Positions 1-6,898 of a stretch of DNA of 9,473 nt are shown piece by piece. Both the position numbers and the translations under genes were made by a program. Source of the stretch: Casimicrobiaceae bacterium (GTDB taxonomy: Bacteria; Pseudomonadota; Gammaproteobacteria; Burkholderiales; Casimicrobiaceae); NCBI GenBank assembly GCA_955652025.1, contig CATPAO010000296.1, positions 1-9,473 of the forward strand, written 5' to 3'. Each line of letters begins with the position of its first letter. Positions within the stretch are counted from its first letter, which is position 1. The notes beneath the pieces are model-generated. The model saw nothing but the letters and a program-made list of their open reading frames with translations. It was not told where the DNA came from and made no database searches.

Positions 1-783
1 CGCCAATTGCGCGCCGCAGAGCCGATCGTCCCGCTCGGCCTCGGCAGCAATACGCTCGTGCGCGACGGAGGAATCCGCGGCACCGTCATCATCATGCACA
101 ACCCGGGCGCGGCGCTCGCGGTGGCGGATGGCCTGATCTACGTGGACGCCGGTGTCGCGTGTCCGAAGGTTGCGCGCTTCGCCGCATTGCATTCCTGCGC
201 GAACGCCGAGTTCCTGGCCGGTATTCCCGGCACGATCGGCGGCGCGTTGGCGATGAACGCCGGTTGCTACGGCGGCGAGACGTGGCGGTTCGTTGCGCGG
301 GTCGAGGTCCTGCAACGGGACGGCACGTTCGCAGTGCGCACGCCCGATCGGTATCGGATCGGCTATCGATCGGTGTTGGAGCGCGACGGTGCGCCGCCCG
401 ACGGAATCTTCACCGGCGCGTGGTTTCGCTTCCCGCCCGGGGATTCCGCGTCGGCGCGCGCACGGATTCGTGAATTGCTCGCTGCCAGGATCGCAACACA
501 GCCGCTCGGCATACCGAATGCCGGCAGCGTGTTCCGCAATCCGGACGCCGGTCACGCCGCGCGTTTGATCGAATCCTGCGGCCTCAAGGGCTTCGTCATC
601 GGCGGCGCCCATGTGTCGGAGAAGCACGCGAACTTCATCGTCAATCCGGACGGACGCGCGAGCGCGGCCGATATCGAAGGATTGATCGTGCACGTGCGAC
701 GGGTCGTATGCGAGCAAACGGGCGTCGATCTCGAGACCGAAGTTCGGATCATCGGTGTGGCAGCGAGCGCGAATACCCGATGA
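1..783 (+). CDS. murB: UDP-N-acetylenolpyruvoylglucosamine reductase MurB, 5'-truncated
   Basis: MurB is a cytoplasmic FAD enzyme. It uses NADPH to reduce UDP-GlcNAc-enolpyruvate to UDP-MurNAc, the second committed step of peptidoglycan precursor synthesis. The reading frame is open from base 1, so the N-terminus lies outside the window; 260 residues are visible. The FAD-binding motif [12 protein letters not shown] is at visible residues 12-23, followed by [20 protein letters not shown]. The proton-donor Ser is in NAGSVFRNP (visible residue 176), and the conserved C-terminal Glu is in LETEVRIIG. The run [13 protein letters not shown] followed closely by [22 protein letters not shown], with no extra loop between, resembles the shorter type II MurB proteins rather than E. 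coli type I. About 30-50 residues are probably missing upstream. The stop codon overlaps the ddl start as ATGA, so the two genes are likely translationally coupled. Identity is secure; the subtype is inferred from remembered family patterns. Confidence 0.97.
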   Translation, partial: RQLRAAEPIVPLGLGSNTLVRDGGIRGTVIIMHNPGAALAVADGLIYVDAGVACPKVARFAALHSCANAEFLAGIPGTIGGALAMNAGCYGGETWRFVARVEVLQRDGTFAVRTPDRYRIGYRSVLERDGAPPDGIFTGAWFRFPPGDSASARARIRELLAARIATQPLGIPNAGSVFRNPDAGHAARLIESCGLKGFVIGGAHVSEKHANFIVNPDGRASAADIEGLIVHVRRVVCEQTGVDLETEVRIIGVAASANTR

Positions 784-1697
784 GCGAATTCGGAAAAGTC
801 GCGGTGTTGATGGGCGGCCCATCATCGGAGCGGGAAATCTCGTTTCTGTCGGGCAACGCCGTCCTCGCGGCATTGCGCGAGAAGGGTGTCGACGCGCATC
901 CGTTCGATCCGGCGGAGCGCGATCTGTGCGCGCTCAAGTCCGAGGGATTCGACCGCGCGTTCATCGCGCTGCATGGGCGATTCGGAGAGGACGGCACAGT
1001 CCAGGGCGCGCTGCAGGCGCTCCGCGTGCCCTACACCGGCAGCGGCGTCATGGCATCGGCGCTGGCGATGGACAAGTGGCGCACGAAACTCATCTGGCTC
1101 GCGAGCGGCGTTTCCACGCCGCGCTACCGCGTCGTCGATGCGGCGACCGACTGGATGCGCGTCGTCGCCGAGCTTGGATTGCCGCTGATCGTCAAACCGG
1201 CGCGCGAGGGCTCGACGATCGGCATTACTAAAGTCACCGGCGTCGACCACGGCGAGCTTGCCAACGCGTACGACGTCGCCGCGGGTCACGACGATCTGGT
1301 GCTGGTCGAGGAATTCGTCACCGGAGCTGAGCTCACCGCCTCCATTCTCGACCGGCGCGCATTGCCGTTGATCCGGATCGAGGCGCCGGAAGGGAATTAC
1401 GACTATCACAACAAATATTTTTCCGACGCGACACGCTATTACTGTCCGTCGGGGCTCCCGGCCGCGCTCGAAGATGAAATCCGCGCTGAGTCGCTCCGCG
1501 CGTTCGATCTCGTCGGCTGCACCGGATGGGGCCGGGTCGACTTGATGCTGCGCGGCGACGGCACGTACTCGTTTCTCGAAGTGAACACGTCGCCGGGCAT
1601 GACCGGGCACAGCCTCGTGCCGATGGCGGCGCGGCAAGCCGGCGTTCCCTTCGCCGATCTTTGCGTGGCGATCCTGCGAGGCGCGCATGTGGAATGA
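780..1697 (+). CDS. ddlB: D-alanine--D-alanine ligase (DdlB type)
   Basis: Ddl is a cytoplasmic ATP-grasp enzyme that joins two D-alanines, making the terminal dipeptide added to UDP-MurNAc-tripeptide by MurF. It has 305 residues, against about 306 in E. coli DdlB. The N-terminal motif [11 protein letters not shown] carries the Glu that contacts the first D-Ala (E17). The ATP-grasp loop REGSTIGI holds S145, and [10 protein letters not shown] holds K212 and Y213. The Tyr is expected for D-Ala-D-Ala rather than depsipeptide (VanA-like) specificity. R252 and D254 of GWGRVD, and E267 and N269 of EVNTSPGMT, supply the transition-state Arg and the metal ligands. The frame stays open upstream to 708, but the start at 780 is chosen because it aligns with the family N-terminus and forms the ATGA overlap with the murB stop. 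No clear Shine-Dalgarno is present, which fits coupling to murB. Its 3' end overlaps ftsQ by 11 nt. Confidence 0.98.
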   Translation: MSEFGKVAVLMGGPSSEREISFLSGNAVLAALREKGVDAHPFDPAERDLCALKSEGFDRAFIALHGRFGEDGTVQGALQALRVPYTGSGVMASALAMDKWRTKLIWLASGVSTPRYRVVDAATDWMRVVAELGLPLIVKPAREGSTIGITKVTGVDHGELANAYDVAAGHDDLVLVEEFVTGAELTASILDRRALPLIRIEAPEGNYDYHNKYFSDATRYYCPSGLPAALEDEIRAESLRAFDLVGCTGWGRVDLMLRGDGTYSFLEVNTSPGMTGHSLVPMAARQAGVPFADLCVAILRGAHVE

Positions 1698-2427
1698 CAC
1701 GCGCCAGCTGAATGCCGTCTCGCTCGCGTTGGCCGCAGTCGCCGCCGCGCTCGCACTCTGGGGTGCGCTGGCGTGGGCGGTGCGCCAACCGGCGTTCGCG
1801 TTTCGCGAAGTCGTCGTGACCACATCGCTCGTGCATGCCAGCGGCGCGCATCTCGAATCGGTGGTGCGCGAGGAACTTGCCGGCACGCTGTTCACGCTCG
1901 ATCTCGAGCGGGCGAAGCGCGCGCTCGTCCAAGTGCCCTGGGTTCGGAGCATCGGCCTTCGGCGGCAGTGGCCGGGCCGGCTCGAGATCGAGATCGAAGA
2001 GCACACGCCGCTCGCGCGCTGGAACGACGGCGGACTCGTCAACACGCGCGGGGAAGTGTTCATCGCCGACTGGAACGGCGATCTGCCGCAGTTTGCCGGT
2101 CCGGACGGCGATTCGGCGCTGATGACGGCGCGCTACCGCGAATGGGAGGCGATGTTGTCTCCGCTCGGGCTTTCGGTCCGCACCTTGACGCTGTCGGCGC
2201 GCGGTGGCTGGGCGATCGGTGCCGCAGGTCCGCAAGAGAGGCTGACGATCGAGCTGGGCCGCGACGACCCCGCGGGCCGCCTCGCCCGTTTTGTCGCTGC
2301 GCACGATCGCACGATCGCGCTGCTCGCACGCTCCGGGCAGTCGGTGACGACGGTGGATCTGCGCTATCGCAACGGCTTCGCTGCGCGCGTGCCGAGCTTC
2401 CGCGAAAAGCCGACCAAGAAAACATAA
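1687..2427 (+). CDS. ftsQ: Cell division protein FtsQ
   Basis: FtsQ is a bitopic inner-membrane divisome protein that, with FtsL and FtsB, links early cytoplasmic division proteins to periplasmic septal synthesis. The 246-residue product has a short cytoplasmic N-terminus, one hydrophobic helix at about residues 10-32 ending in an Arg, and then a periplasmic POTRA domain at about 37-107. In that domain the pattern FREVVV...[41 protein letters not shown] is typical of FtsQ/DivIB; only fragments are quoted here. A beta-rich FtsQ domain follows and ends near [11 protein letters not shown]. The start ATG lies 11 nt inside ddl and has GAGG five bases upstream (1678-1681), so reinitiation or coupling is likely. 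FtsQ diverges fast, so the call rests on topology, POTRA pattern and position between ddl and ftsA, which together are strong. Confidence 0.96.
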   Translation: MWNDTRQLNAVSLALAAVAAALALWGALAWAVRQPAFAFREVVVTTSLVHASGAHLESVVREELAGTLFTLDLERAKRALVQVPWVRSIGLRRQWPGRLEIEIEEHTPLARWNDGGLVNTRGEVFIADWNGDLPQFAGPDGDSALMTARYREWEAMLSPLGLSVRTLTLSARGGWAIGAAGPQERLTIELGRDDPAGRLARFVAAHDRTIALLARSGQSVTTVDLRYRNGFAARVPSFREKPTKKT

Positions 2428-2445
2428 AGGAAGCCCGAGCATCAC

Positions 2446-3678
2446 ATGGTGAAGGAAAACAAGAATCTGGTCGTCGGACTCGACATCGGCACGTCGAAGA
2501 TCGTCGCGATCGTCGCCGAGATCTCGCCGGAAGGCGATCTCAACGTGATCGGTATGGGCACGCAGCCGTCGCGCGGGCTCAAGAAGGGCGTGGTCGTCAA
2601 CATCGAGGCGACGATGGCGTCGATCCAGCGCGTGCTCGAGGAAGCCGAGCTGATGGCCGATTGCCGGATCACCGAGGTCTATACCGGCATCGCGGGCAGC
2701 CACATCCGCAGCCTGAACTCGAGCGGGATGGTCGCGATCAAGGAGAAGGAAGTCACGCAGGCCGACGTCGACCGCGTCGTCGACACGGCGAAGGCGGTGG
2801 CGATCCCCAACGACCAGCAGGTGCTGCACATCCTGCCGCAGGAATTCATCATCGACGGACAGGAGGACGTCCGCGACCCGCTCGGGATGAGCGGTGTGCG
2901 GCTCGAAGTGAAAGTCCACATCGTCACCGGCGCGGTCTCCGCGGTGGAGAACCTGACCAAATGCGTGCGCCGCTGCGGACTCGAAGTGCGCGACGTGATG
3001 CTGCTGCCGCTCGCGTCCGCCAAGGCCGTGTTGAACGACGACGAAAAGGACTTGGGCGTATGCCTGATGGACATCGGCGGCGGCACGACCGACATCGCGG
3101 TGTTCGCCGGCGGCGCGATCCGGCACACGGCAGTGATCCCCATCGCAGGCGACCAGGTGACGAACGACATCGCGATGACGCTGCGCACGCCGACCAAGGA
3201 GGCCGAGGAGCTCAAGGTCCGCTACGGTTGCGCGCTCCGACAGTTGGCCGATCCGAACGACATCATCGAAGTGCCCGGCGTCGGCGACCGCGGACCGCGC
3301 AAGTTGTCGCGACCGATGCTGGCCGAAGTGATCGAGCCGCGGATCGAGGAGCTCTACACGCTGGTGCTGGCGGAGTTGCGCCGCAGCGGCTTCGAAGAGC
3401 TTCTCTCGTCGGGGATCGTGCTCACCGGCGGCTCGGCGCTGCTGCAGGGCATGACCGAGTTGGGGGAGGAGGTCTTCCATTTGCCCGTGCGCGTCGGCGT
3501 GCCCGTTTACATGGGCGGCCTGGCCGACGTCGTGAAGAGTCCGCGCTATGCGACGGCGGTGGGGCTCTTGCTCGAGGGGCGCGAACACTACCTGCGCGGG
3601 CAGGCGGCGCGCGCGCAGACCGCGGGTATCGGCGGCGCGGCCGAACGAATGAAGCAATGGTTCAAGGCGAACTTTTGA
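2446..3678 (+). CDS. ftsA: Cell division protein FtsA
   Basis: FtsA is an actin-fold ATPase that tethers FtsZ filaments to the inner membrane and recruits later divisome proteins. The product has 410 residues, close to the usual 410-420. The first phosphate-binding motif VGLDIGTSK is at residues 10-18. The SHS2 (1C) subdomain is at roughly 85-165, around VYTGIAGSHIRSLNSSG. The second phosphate motif DIGGGTTDIAVF starts at D209, and the adenosine motif GIVLTGGSALLQGM is near 323-336. The protein ends in MKQWFKANF, an amphipathic helix matching the family's membrane-targeting sequence. The start is preceded by AAGGAAG (2427-2433) about 12 nt upstream, overlapping the ftsQ stop. The gap to ftsQ is 18 nt, so the two share a transcript. 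The gap to ftsZ is much longer (154 nt), so ftsZ can be expressed in part separately. Confidence 0.99.
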   Translation: MVKENKNLVVGLDIGTSKIVAIVAEISPEGDLNVIGMGTQPSRGLKKGVVVNIEATMASIQRVLEEAELMADCRITEVYTGIAGSHIRSLNSSGMVAIKEKEVTQADVDRVVDTAKAVAIPNDQQVLHILPQEFIIDGQEDVRDPLGMSGVRLEVKVHIVTGAVSAVENLTKCVRRCGLEVRDVMLLPLASAKAVLNDDEKDLGVCLMDIGGGTTDIAVFAGGAIRHTAVIPIAGDQVTNDIAMTLRTPTKEAEELKVRYGCALRQLADPNDIIEVPGVGDRGPRKLSRPMLAEVIEPRIEELYTLVLAELRRSGFEELLSSGIVLTGGSALLQGMTELGEEVFHLPVRVGVPVYMGGLADVVKSPRYATAVGLLLEGREHYLRGQAARAQTAGIGGAAERMKQWFKANF

Positions 3679-3832
3679 GTTCGGACCAAAGTGAAAACCT
3701 ACTTTTGTCCGGGTCAGGTTTCCCTGAAATCGCTGGCGGAGCCAGTCGATTCCAGGCGGAAAAGGCGATGCAAACCCACCACAGCAGGCGACACCGGTAA
3801 CACGTAATCACGACAGGAGAGAAGGAGCCATC
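3679..3832 (+). other. ftsA-ftsZ intergenic region with three consecutive small hairpins
   Basis: This 154-nt gap holds no credible gene. Its first half can form three stem-loops in a row. Hairpin 1 is at 3683-3710, with 11-nt arms GGACCAAAGTG and TACTTTTGTCC, one mismatch, one G-U pair and a 6-nt loop. Hairpin 2 is at 3714-3727 (TCAGG, 4-nt loop, CCTGA). Hairpin 3 is at 3733-3745 (CTGGC, 3-nt loop, GCCAG). No T-run follows any of them, so this is not a standard intrinsic terminator. Candidates are an RNA processing or stability element, a structured ftsZ leader, or the remnant of a small repeat. I find no convincing -35/-10 pair here. The structures were paired by eye and no folding energy was computed. 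Confidence 0.5.
3822..3827 (+). promoter_or_regulatory. Strong ribosome-binding site of ftsZ
   Basis: AAGGAG lies five bases before the ftsZ ATG and is preceded by a second purine-rich AGGAGAG. It is the closest match to the anti-Shine-Dalgarno consensus among the division genes here. This agrees with the need for far more FtsZ than FtsQ or FtsA, and it fixes the ftsZ start. Confidence 0.85.
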
Positions 3833-5005
3833 ATGTTCGAGATCATCGACCAAGCACCACTAGACGGAGCGCTCATCAAGGTCATAGGCGTAGGCGGTTG
3901 CGGCGGCAACGCCGTCGAGCACATGATCGAGAAGGGGTTGTCGGGCGTCGACTTCATCTGCGCCAACACAGATGCGCAGGCGTTGAAACGTTCGACGGCG
4001 CGCACGCAGCTGCAACTCGGCGCTGCATTGACCCGTGGCTTAGGCGCGGGCGCGAAACCGGAGATCGGGCGCGACGCCGCGATGGAAGACCGCGACCGCA
4101 TCGCCGAAACGATCGAGGGCGCCGACATGCTGTTCATCACCGCCGGCATGGGCGGCGGCACCGGCACCGGCGCGGCGCCGGTGATTGCCGATATCGCGAA
4201 GAGTCTCGGCATCCTGACCGTTGCCGTGGTGACGCGCCCGTTCAAGTTCGAGGGCAAGCGGACCAAGGTGGCGAGCGCCGGCATCGAGGAGCTGACGAAG
4301 CGGGTCGACTCGCTGATCATCATCCCCAACGACAAGTTGATGGACGTGTTGGGCGAAGACGTGTCGGTGCTGGACGCCTATGCGGCGGCTAACGACGTGC
4401 TGCACGGCGCCGTCTCGGGCATCGCCGAGGTGATCAACAACCCGGGGCTTGTCAACGTCGACTTCGCCGACGTTCGCACCGTCATGGGTGAAGTCGGCAT
4501 GGCCATGATGGGTTCCGCGACGTCGGCGGGCGCCGATCGGTCGCGGAGCGCCGCGCAGCAAGCGGTGAAGAGTCCGCTGCTCGAGGACGTCAACCTGGCC
4601 GGCGCGCGCGGCGTGCTGGTCAACATCACCGCGTCGTCGGGACTCAAGATGAAGGAGTACCACGAAGTGATGAACACGATCAAAGAATTCACCGCGGAAG
4701 ATGCGATGGTGATCATCGGCACCGTGATCGACGACACGATGGAGGATCGCCTGCGCGTGACGATGATCGCCACGGGACTCGGCGGCATCGCCGTGGCGAA
4801 GCGGCCGCCGAAAATGGAAGTCGTGTCGACGATCGTCGAACGGACGGGTACCGACAATCTCGGCCTCACGATGAACGATTCGGTCGATTACGAGAAGCTG
4901 GACCAGCCGGCGGTCGTGCGGCGGGGACGGGCACCGGCGCCGTCCGCGGGATTGACATTCGACGCGTCGGAGATCCCGGCGTTCTTGCGCAAGCAGGCGG
5001 ATTGA
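3833..5005 (+). CDS. ftsZ: Cell division GTPase FtsZ
   Basis: FtsZ is the tubulin homologue that polymerises with GTP into the cytoplasmic Z-ring and organises septal wall synthesis. The product is 390 residues, typical for Proteobacteria. The nucleotide-binding start IKVIGVGGCGGNAVEHM is at residues 15-31. The tubulin signature GGGTGTG is at 107-113. The T7 synergy loop NVDFADV carries N208, D210 and D213, needed for GTP hydrolysis by the neighbouring subunit. A C-terminal polymerisation domain reaches to about 317, and a short polar linker follows. The tail ends IPAFLRKQAD (381-390), the conserved peptide bound by FtsA, ZipA and other partners. The start is fixed by the AAGGAG site five bases upstream and by normal family length. 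A 183-nt gap to lpxC follows. Nothing is missing or unusual in the catalytic residues. Confidence 0.99.
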   Translation: MFEIIDQAPLDGALIKVIGVGGCGGNAVEHMIEKGLSGVDFICANTDAQALKRSTARTQLQLGAALTRGLGAGAKPEIGRDAAMEDRDRIAETIEGADMLFITAGMGGGTGTGAAPVIADIAKSLGILTVAVVTRPFKFEGKRTKVASAGIEELTKRVDSLIIIPNDKLMDVLGEDVSVLDAYAAANDVLHGAVSGIAEVINNPGLVNVDFADVRTVMGEVGMAMMGSATSAGADRSRSAAQQAVKSPLLEDVNLAGARGVLVNITASSGLKMKEYHEVMNTIKEFTAEDAMVIIGTVIDDTMEDRLRVTMIATGLGGIAVAKRPPKMEVVSTIVERTGTDNLGLTMNDSVDYEKLDQPAVVRRGRAPAPSAGLTFDASEIPAFLRKQAD

Positions 5006-5070
5006 TGCGGGACCGAACGACCGGCATCGATCGACGAGCGAGGGAGCGGCGCGTGCGGTGAGTGGCGATG

Positions 5071-5096
5071 CCGTGCGCCTTTCGCGCAGGCGCCGG
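5071..5096 (+). other. Bulged stem-loop between ftsZ and lpxC
   Basis: The arms CCG-T-GCGCCT and AGGCGC-CGG pair over nine base pairs with a single bulged T, closing a 7-nt loop (5081-5087). No T-run follows, so it is not a canonical intrinsic terminator. It could pause or attenuate transcription from ftsZ into lpxC, or protect the ftsZ mRNA 3' end. Pairing was done by eye. The rest of the ftsZ-lpxC gap (5006-5188) shows no gene. Confidence 0.4.
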
Positions 5097-5110
5097 AGAT
5101 CAACGCGGGG

Positions 5111-5119
5111 TGTGATAAC
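5111..5119 (+). promoter_or_regulatory. Candidate extended -10 promoter element for lpxC
   Basis: TGTGATAAC fits an extended -10 element (TG, one base, then a hexamer resembling TATAAT). It sits in a GC-rich gap about 70 nt before the preferred lpxC start. A second A/T-rich hexamer, TATAAA, lies at 5126-5131. No good -35 is visible at the expected distance, as extended -10 promoters allow. If used, transcription would start near 5126 and give an untranslated leader of roughly 60 nt. That would let lpxC be expressed independently of the division genes. This is inference from sequence resemblance only. Confidence 0.35.
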
Positions 5120-5188
5120 ATGCGCTATAAACCATTGACGCAATGGAAGAATCCGGCCGGCCGCGATGCGGCGCCCGGGCTGACGACG

Positions 5189-6103
5189 ATGCTTGCGCAG
5201 CGCACGCTCAACACCGCGATCAAGACCACCGGCGTCGGCCTCCACACCGGCGTGCGGGTCGAGCTCAACCTGCGCCCGGCCGCGCCCGACACCGGCATCG
5301 TCTTTCATCGTATCGATCTGCCGCAGGCGGTTTCGATTCCCGCGCACGCGACGAATGTCGGCGATACCCGGTTGTCGTCGACGCTGAAGCTGGGCGACGC
5401 GAGCATTTCCACCGTCGAGCATTTGATGTCCGCGTGCGCCGGGCTCGGCATCGACAATCTGCACGTCGATGTCGCCGGCCCCGAGATTCCGATCATGGAC
5501 GGCAGCGCGGCACCGTTTGTCTTTTTGCTGCAGTCGGCGGGGATCGTCGAGCAGACGACGCCGAAGCGCTACTTGCGCATCCTGGCGCCGATCGAAGTGA
5601 GCGACGGCGACAAGTGGGCGCGCTTCGAGCCGTTCGACGGCTTCAAGCTCGATTTCACGATCGACTTTCCGCATCCGGTGTTCGGCTCCGAAAACCGGCA
5701 CGTCGTCATCGATTTCGCACAACATTCGTACGTCAAGGAAGTGGCGCGCGCGCGCACGTTCGGTTTCATGCAGGATGTCGAGGCGATGCGCTCGGCCGGC
5801 CTGGCGTTGGGCGGCAGCCTGCAGAACGCGATCGTGTTGGACGAGACGCGCGTGCTGAACAGCGAAGGGTTGCGCTTCGACAACGAATTTGCCAAGCACA
5901 AGGTGCTGGACGCGATCGGTGACCTGTACTTGCTGGGCCACCCGATGATCGGCCAGTACACGGCGTTCAAATCCGGCCATGCGCTCAACAACGCGCTCAC
6001 GCGCACGCTGCTGGCGCGACCCGATGCGTTTCAGCTGACGACGTTCACCGCGGCCGCCGACGTGCCGCCGGCGTTCGCGCGATGGTTGCCGGCGACGGCG
6101 TGA
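5189..6103 (+). CDS. lpxC: UDP-3-O-acyl-N-acetylglucosamine deacetylase LpxC
   Basis: LpxC is the cytoplasmic zinc amidase of the committed step of lipid A synthesis, removing the acetyl group from UDP-3-O-acyl-GlcNAc. The 304-residue product matches E. coli (305). The zinc and catalytic residues are all present: E77 and H78 in [13 protein letters not shown]237 and D241 in [11 protein letters not shown], and H264 in [15 protein letters not shown] and [21 protein letters not shown] also match the family. The frame is open to an ATG at 5120 that would add 23 residues, but [21 protein letters not shown] aligns directly with the family N-terminus, so 5189 is preferred. No Shine-Dalgarno precedes 5189, so the start is likely but not proven. 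LpxC marks the host as an outer-membrane bacterium with lipid A. Elsewhere its level is set by regulated proteolysis; nothing in this window bears on that. Confidence 0.97.
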   Translation: MLAQRTLNTAIKTTGVGLHTGVRVELNLRPAAPDTGIVFHRIDLPQAVSIPAHATNVGDTRLSSTLKLGDASISTVEHLMSACAGLGIDNLHVDVAGPEIPIMDGSAAPFVFLLQSAGIVEQTTPKRYLRILAPIEVSDGDKWARFEPFDGFKLDFTIDFPHPVFGSENRHVVIDFAQHSYVKEVARARTFGFMQDVEAMRSAGLALGGSLQNAIVLDETRVLNSEGLRFDNEFAKHKVLDAIGDLYLLGHPMIGQYTAFKSGHALNNALTRTLLARPDAFQLTTFTAAADVPPAFARWLPATA

Positions 6104-6172
6104 CTTGAATCGACCCGGGAAGTTGTTGCGATCGCGGCGCTGAACGCCATTCCCGTGCGTTGACCTCGATCC

Positions 6173-6176
6173 GGAG
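6173..6176 (+). promoter_or_regulatory. Ribosome-binding site supporting a TTG start of the small membrane protein
   Basis: GGAG lies eight bases upstream of the TTG at 6185, standard spacing. No ATG or GTG in the same frame lies nearby, so this site decides the start. Confidence 0.6.
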
Positions 6177-6184
6177 CACTTCCG

Positions 6185-6385
6185 TTGGTCATCGTCCGGT
6201 TCCTGTTGTTTCTCGCGCTTGCCAGCGTTGCGGTGGCGCTGTTTCTGTATTTCGTGAAGCGCGACCGGCGATACCTTCGCTTCATCTGGCAGGTCGCGAA
6301 GTTCACGTTGATCGTGTTGCTCGCGATCCTGCTTCTGTTCGCGGCCGAGCGGCTGCTGGGACCGTTCTTGACGCCGCTGATTTGA
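6185..6385 (+). CDS. Small two-helix membrane protein of unknown function
   Basis: I do not recognise a named family. The 66-residue product has two hydrophobic helices. The first is at about residues 2-23 (VIVRFLLFLALASVAVALFLYF). A basic segment KRDRRYLR at about 25-32 follows. The second helix is at about 36-54 (QVAKFTLIVLLAILLLFAA), and the tail is ERLLGPFLTPLI. The basic loop suggests a hairpin with its loop in the cytoplasm and both ends in the periplasm. The TTG start is supported by GGAG eight bases upstream. It lies 81 nt after lpxC on the same strand and may be read with it. It converges with the DciA-like gene 21 nt downstream. Short membrane proteins at this spot are, as I recall, found in other Betaproteobacteria, but I cannot check this. 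The coherent two-helix pattern and the SD argue that it is a real gene. Confidence 0.75.
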   Translation: MVIVRFLLFLALASVAVALFLYFVKRDRRYLRFIWQVAKFTLIVLLAILLLFAAERLLGPFLTPLI

Positions 6386-6390
6386 CGCCG

Positions 6391-6412
6391 CGCTAGGCCG
6401 GACAGCCTAGCG
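6391..6412. terminator. Perfect stem-loop between convergent genes, possible bidirectional terminator
   Basis: CGCTAGGC and GCCTAGCG are perfectly complementary 8-nt arms around a 6-nt loop. The hairpin sits at the junction of the convergent small membrane gene and the DciA-like gene, and the minus-strand TAG stop (6407-6409) lies inside its right arm. Neither side has a T-run, so it is not a classical intrinsic terminator. It could still limit read-through or protect both mRNA 3' ends. Confidence 0.45.
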
Positions 6413-6853
6413 GCCCCGCGCGCGCCGCGTCCAGCGCGCAAGCGAAATCCTGAGCGGACCGTGGGGAAGCGCGGCCTCGAGGTCGCTAAGCGTCGCGGCC
6501 GCTTTCGCATCCAGTTGACGCGAAACGATTTTTTCTCGTTCTGGCACGGTATTTGTTACTTGCACCCGAAGCCGTATTTCAGTAAAGTTCCAACCTTCGC
6601 GCTGTAATGCCAATGTCATAGAGGGAGCTCGCTGCCGGACGACCGCGGCGACCGCGCCCGCGCCCACCGCCAGCTCCAATACGGGCTCCTGGGCGCCGGC
6701 CACGCGGACGCGCTCGGCCAGCGGCCGGGGCAGTTGTCGGCGGATCGCGGCGGTCAGCGCCGCCTCCCGCTTCAAGCGGGCCGACCACGAGGCGATTTGC
6801 GGGTCGCGTTCGAAGATGCGTGCAATCGGTGAGAGTGGAGGCGGTTTGGGCAT
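6407..6853 (-). CDS. dciA: DUF721/DciA-like protein, probable replicative helicase loader
   Basis: DUF721 proteins include DciA, which helps load the replicative helicase DnaB in bacteria lacking DnaC or DnaI. The 148-residue product shows the usual DUF721 layout: an N-terminal segment, the core LAERVRVAGAQEPVLELAVG, then AVAAVVRQRAPSMTLALQREG, and the beta strand TEIRLRVQV. The C-terminal helix-rich tail has LDAKAAATLSDLEAALPHGPLRISLARWTRR. The frame stays open to 7135, but residues upstream of the ATG at 6853 would lie antisense to the M23 gene and look like shadow sequence, so 6853 is chosen. Its Shine-Dalgarno is weak. It is the only minus-strand gene here, and its start is 45 bp from that of the M23 gene. 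A DUF721 gene between lpxC and secA is known in Pseudomonas. The family call is from pattern memory; helicase loading is inferred from DciA. Confidence 0.87.
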   Translation of the reverse strand: MPKPPPLSPIARIFERDPQIASWSARLKREAALTAAIRRQLPRPLAERVRVAGAQEPVLELAVGAGAVAAVVRQRAPSMTLALQREGWNFTEIRLRVQVTNTVPEREKIVSRQLDAKAAATLSDLEAALPHGPLRISLARWTRRARGR

Positions 6854-6885
6854 GATCGATCCGATTGGCGCCACGACACAGGGAC

Positions 6886-6890
6886 GGAGG
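6886..6890 (+). promoter_or_regulatory. Ribosome-binding site supporting a TTG start of the M23 peptidase
   Basis: GGAGG lies eight bases upstream of the TTG at 6899. It is a near-consensus site and sets this start ahead of the later in-frame ATG (residue 20), which would remove the Arg-rich cytoplasmic segment. It falls inside the 45-bp divergent gap. Confidence 0.8.
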
Positions 6891-6898
6891 CACCCGAA

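Noticed and set aside
1333..3657. Long minus-strand open frame opposite ddl, ftsQ and ftsA
   Set aside because: It is antisense to three secure genes, lacks any recognisable domain and is dominated by Arg, His and Asp, as expected for a shadow frame in GC-rich DNA.
1773..3800. Plus-strand frame running through ftsQ and ftsA in another phase
   Set aside because: It crosses the ftsQ-ftsA junction out of frame with both genes and is Arg-rich low-complexity sequence.
4165..4183. Near-perfect 19-nt palindrome inside ftsZ
   Set aside because: It falls in the GTGTGAAPV codons of the tubulin signature, where Gly, Thr and Ala codons with G/C third positions make it by chance.
4040..5980. Long minus-strand open frame opposite ftsZ and lpxC
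   Set aside because: It spans two unrelated plus-strand genes and the gap between them, and its composition is that of a reverse-complement shadow.
6116..6155. Inverted repeat CGGGAA...TTCCCG between lpxC and the small membrane gene
   Set aside because: The arms are only six bases with a 28-nt loop and no T-run follows, so it is too weak to call a terminator.
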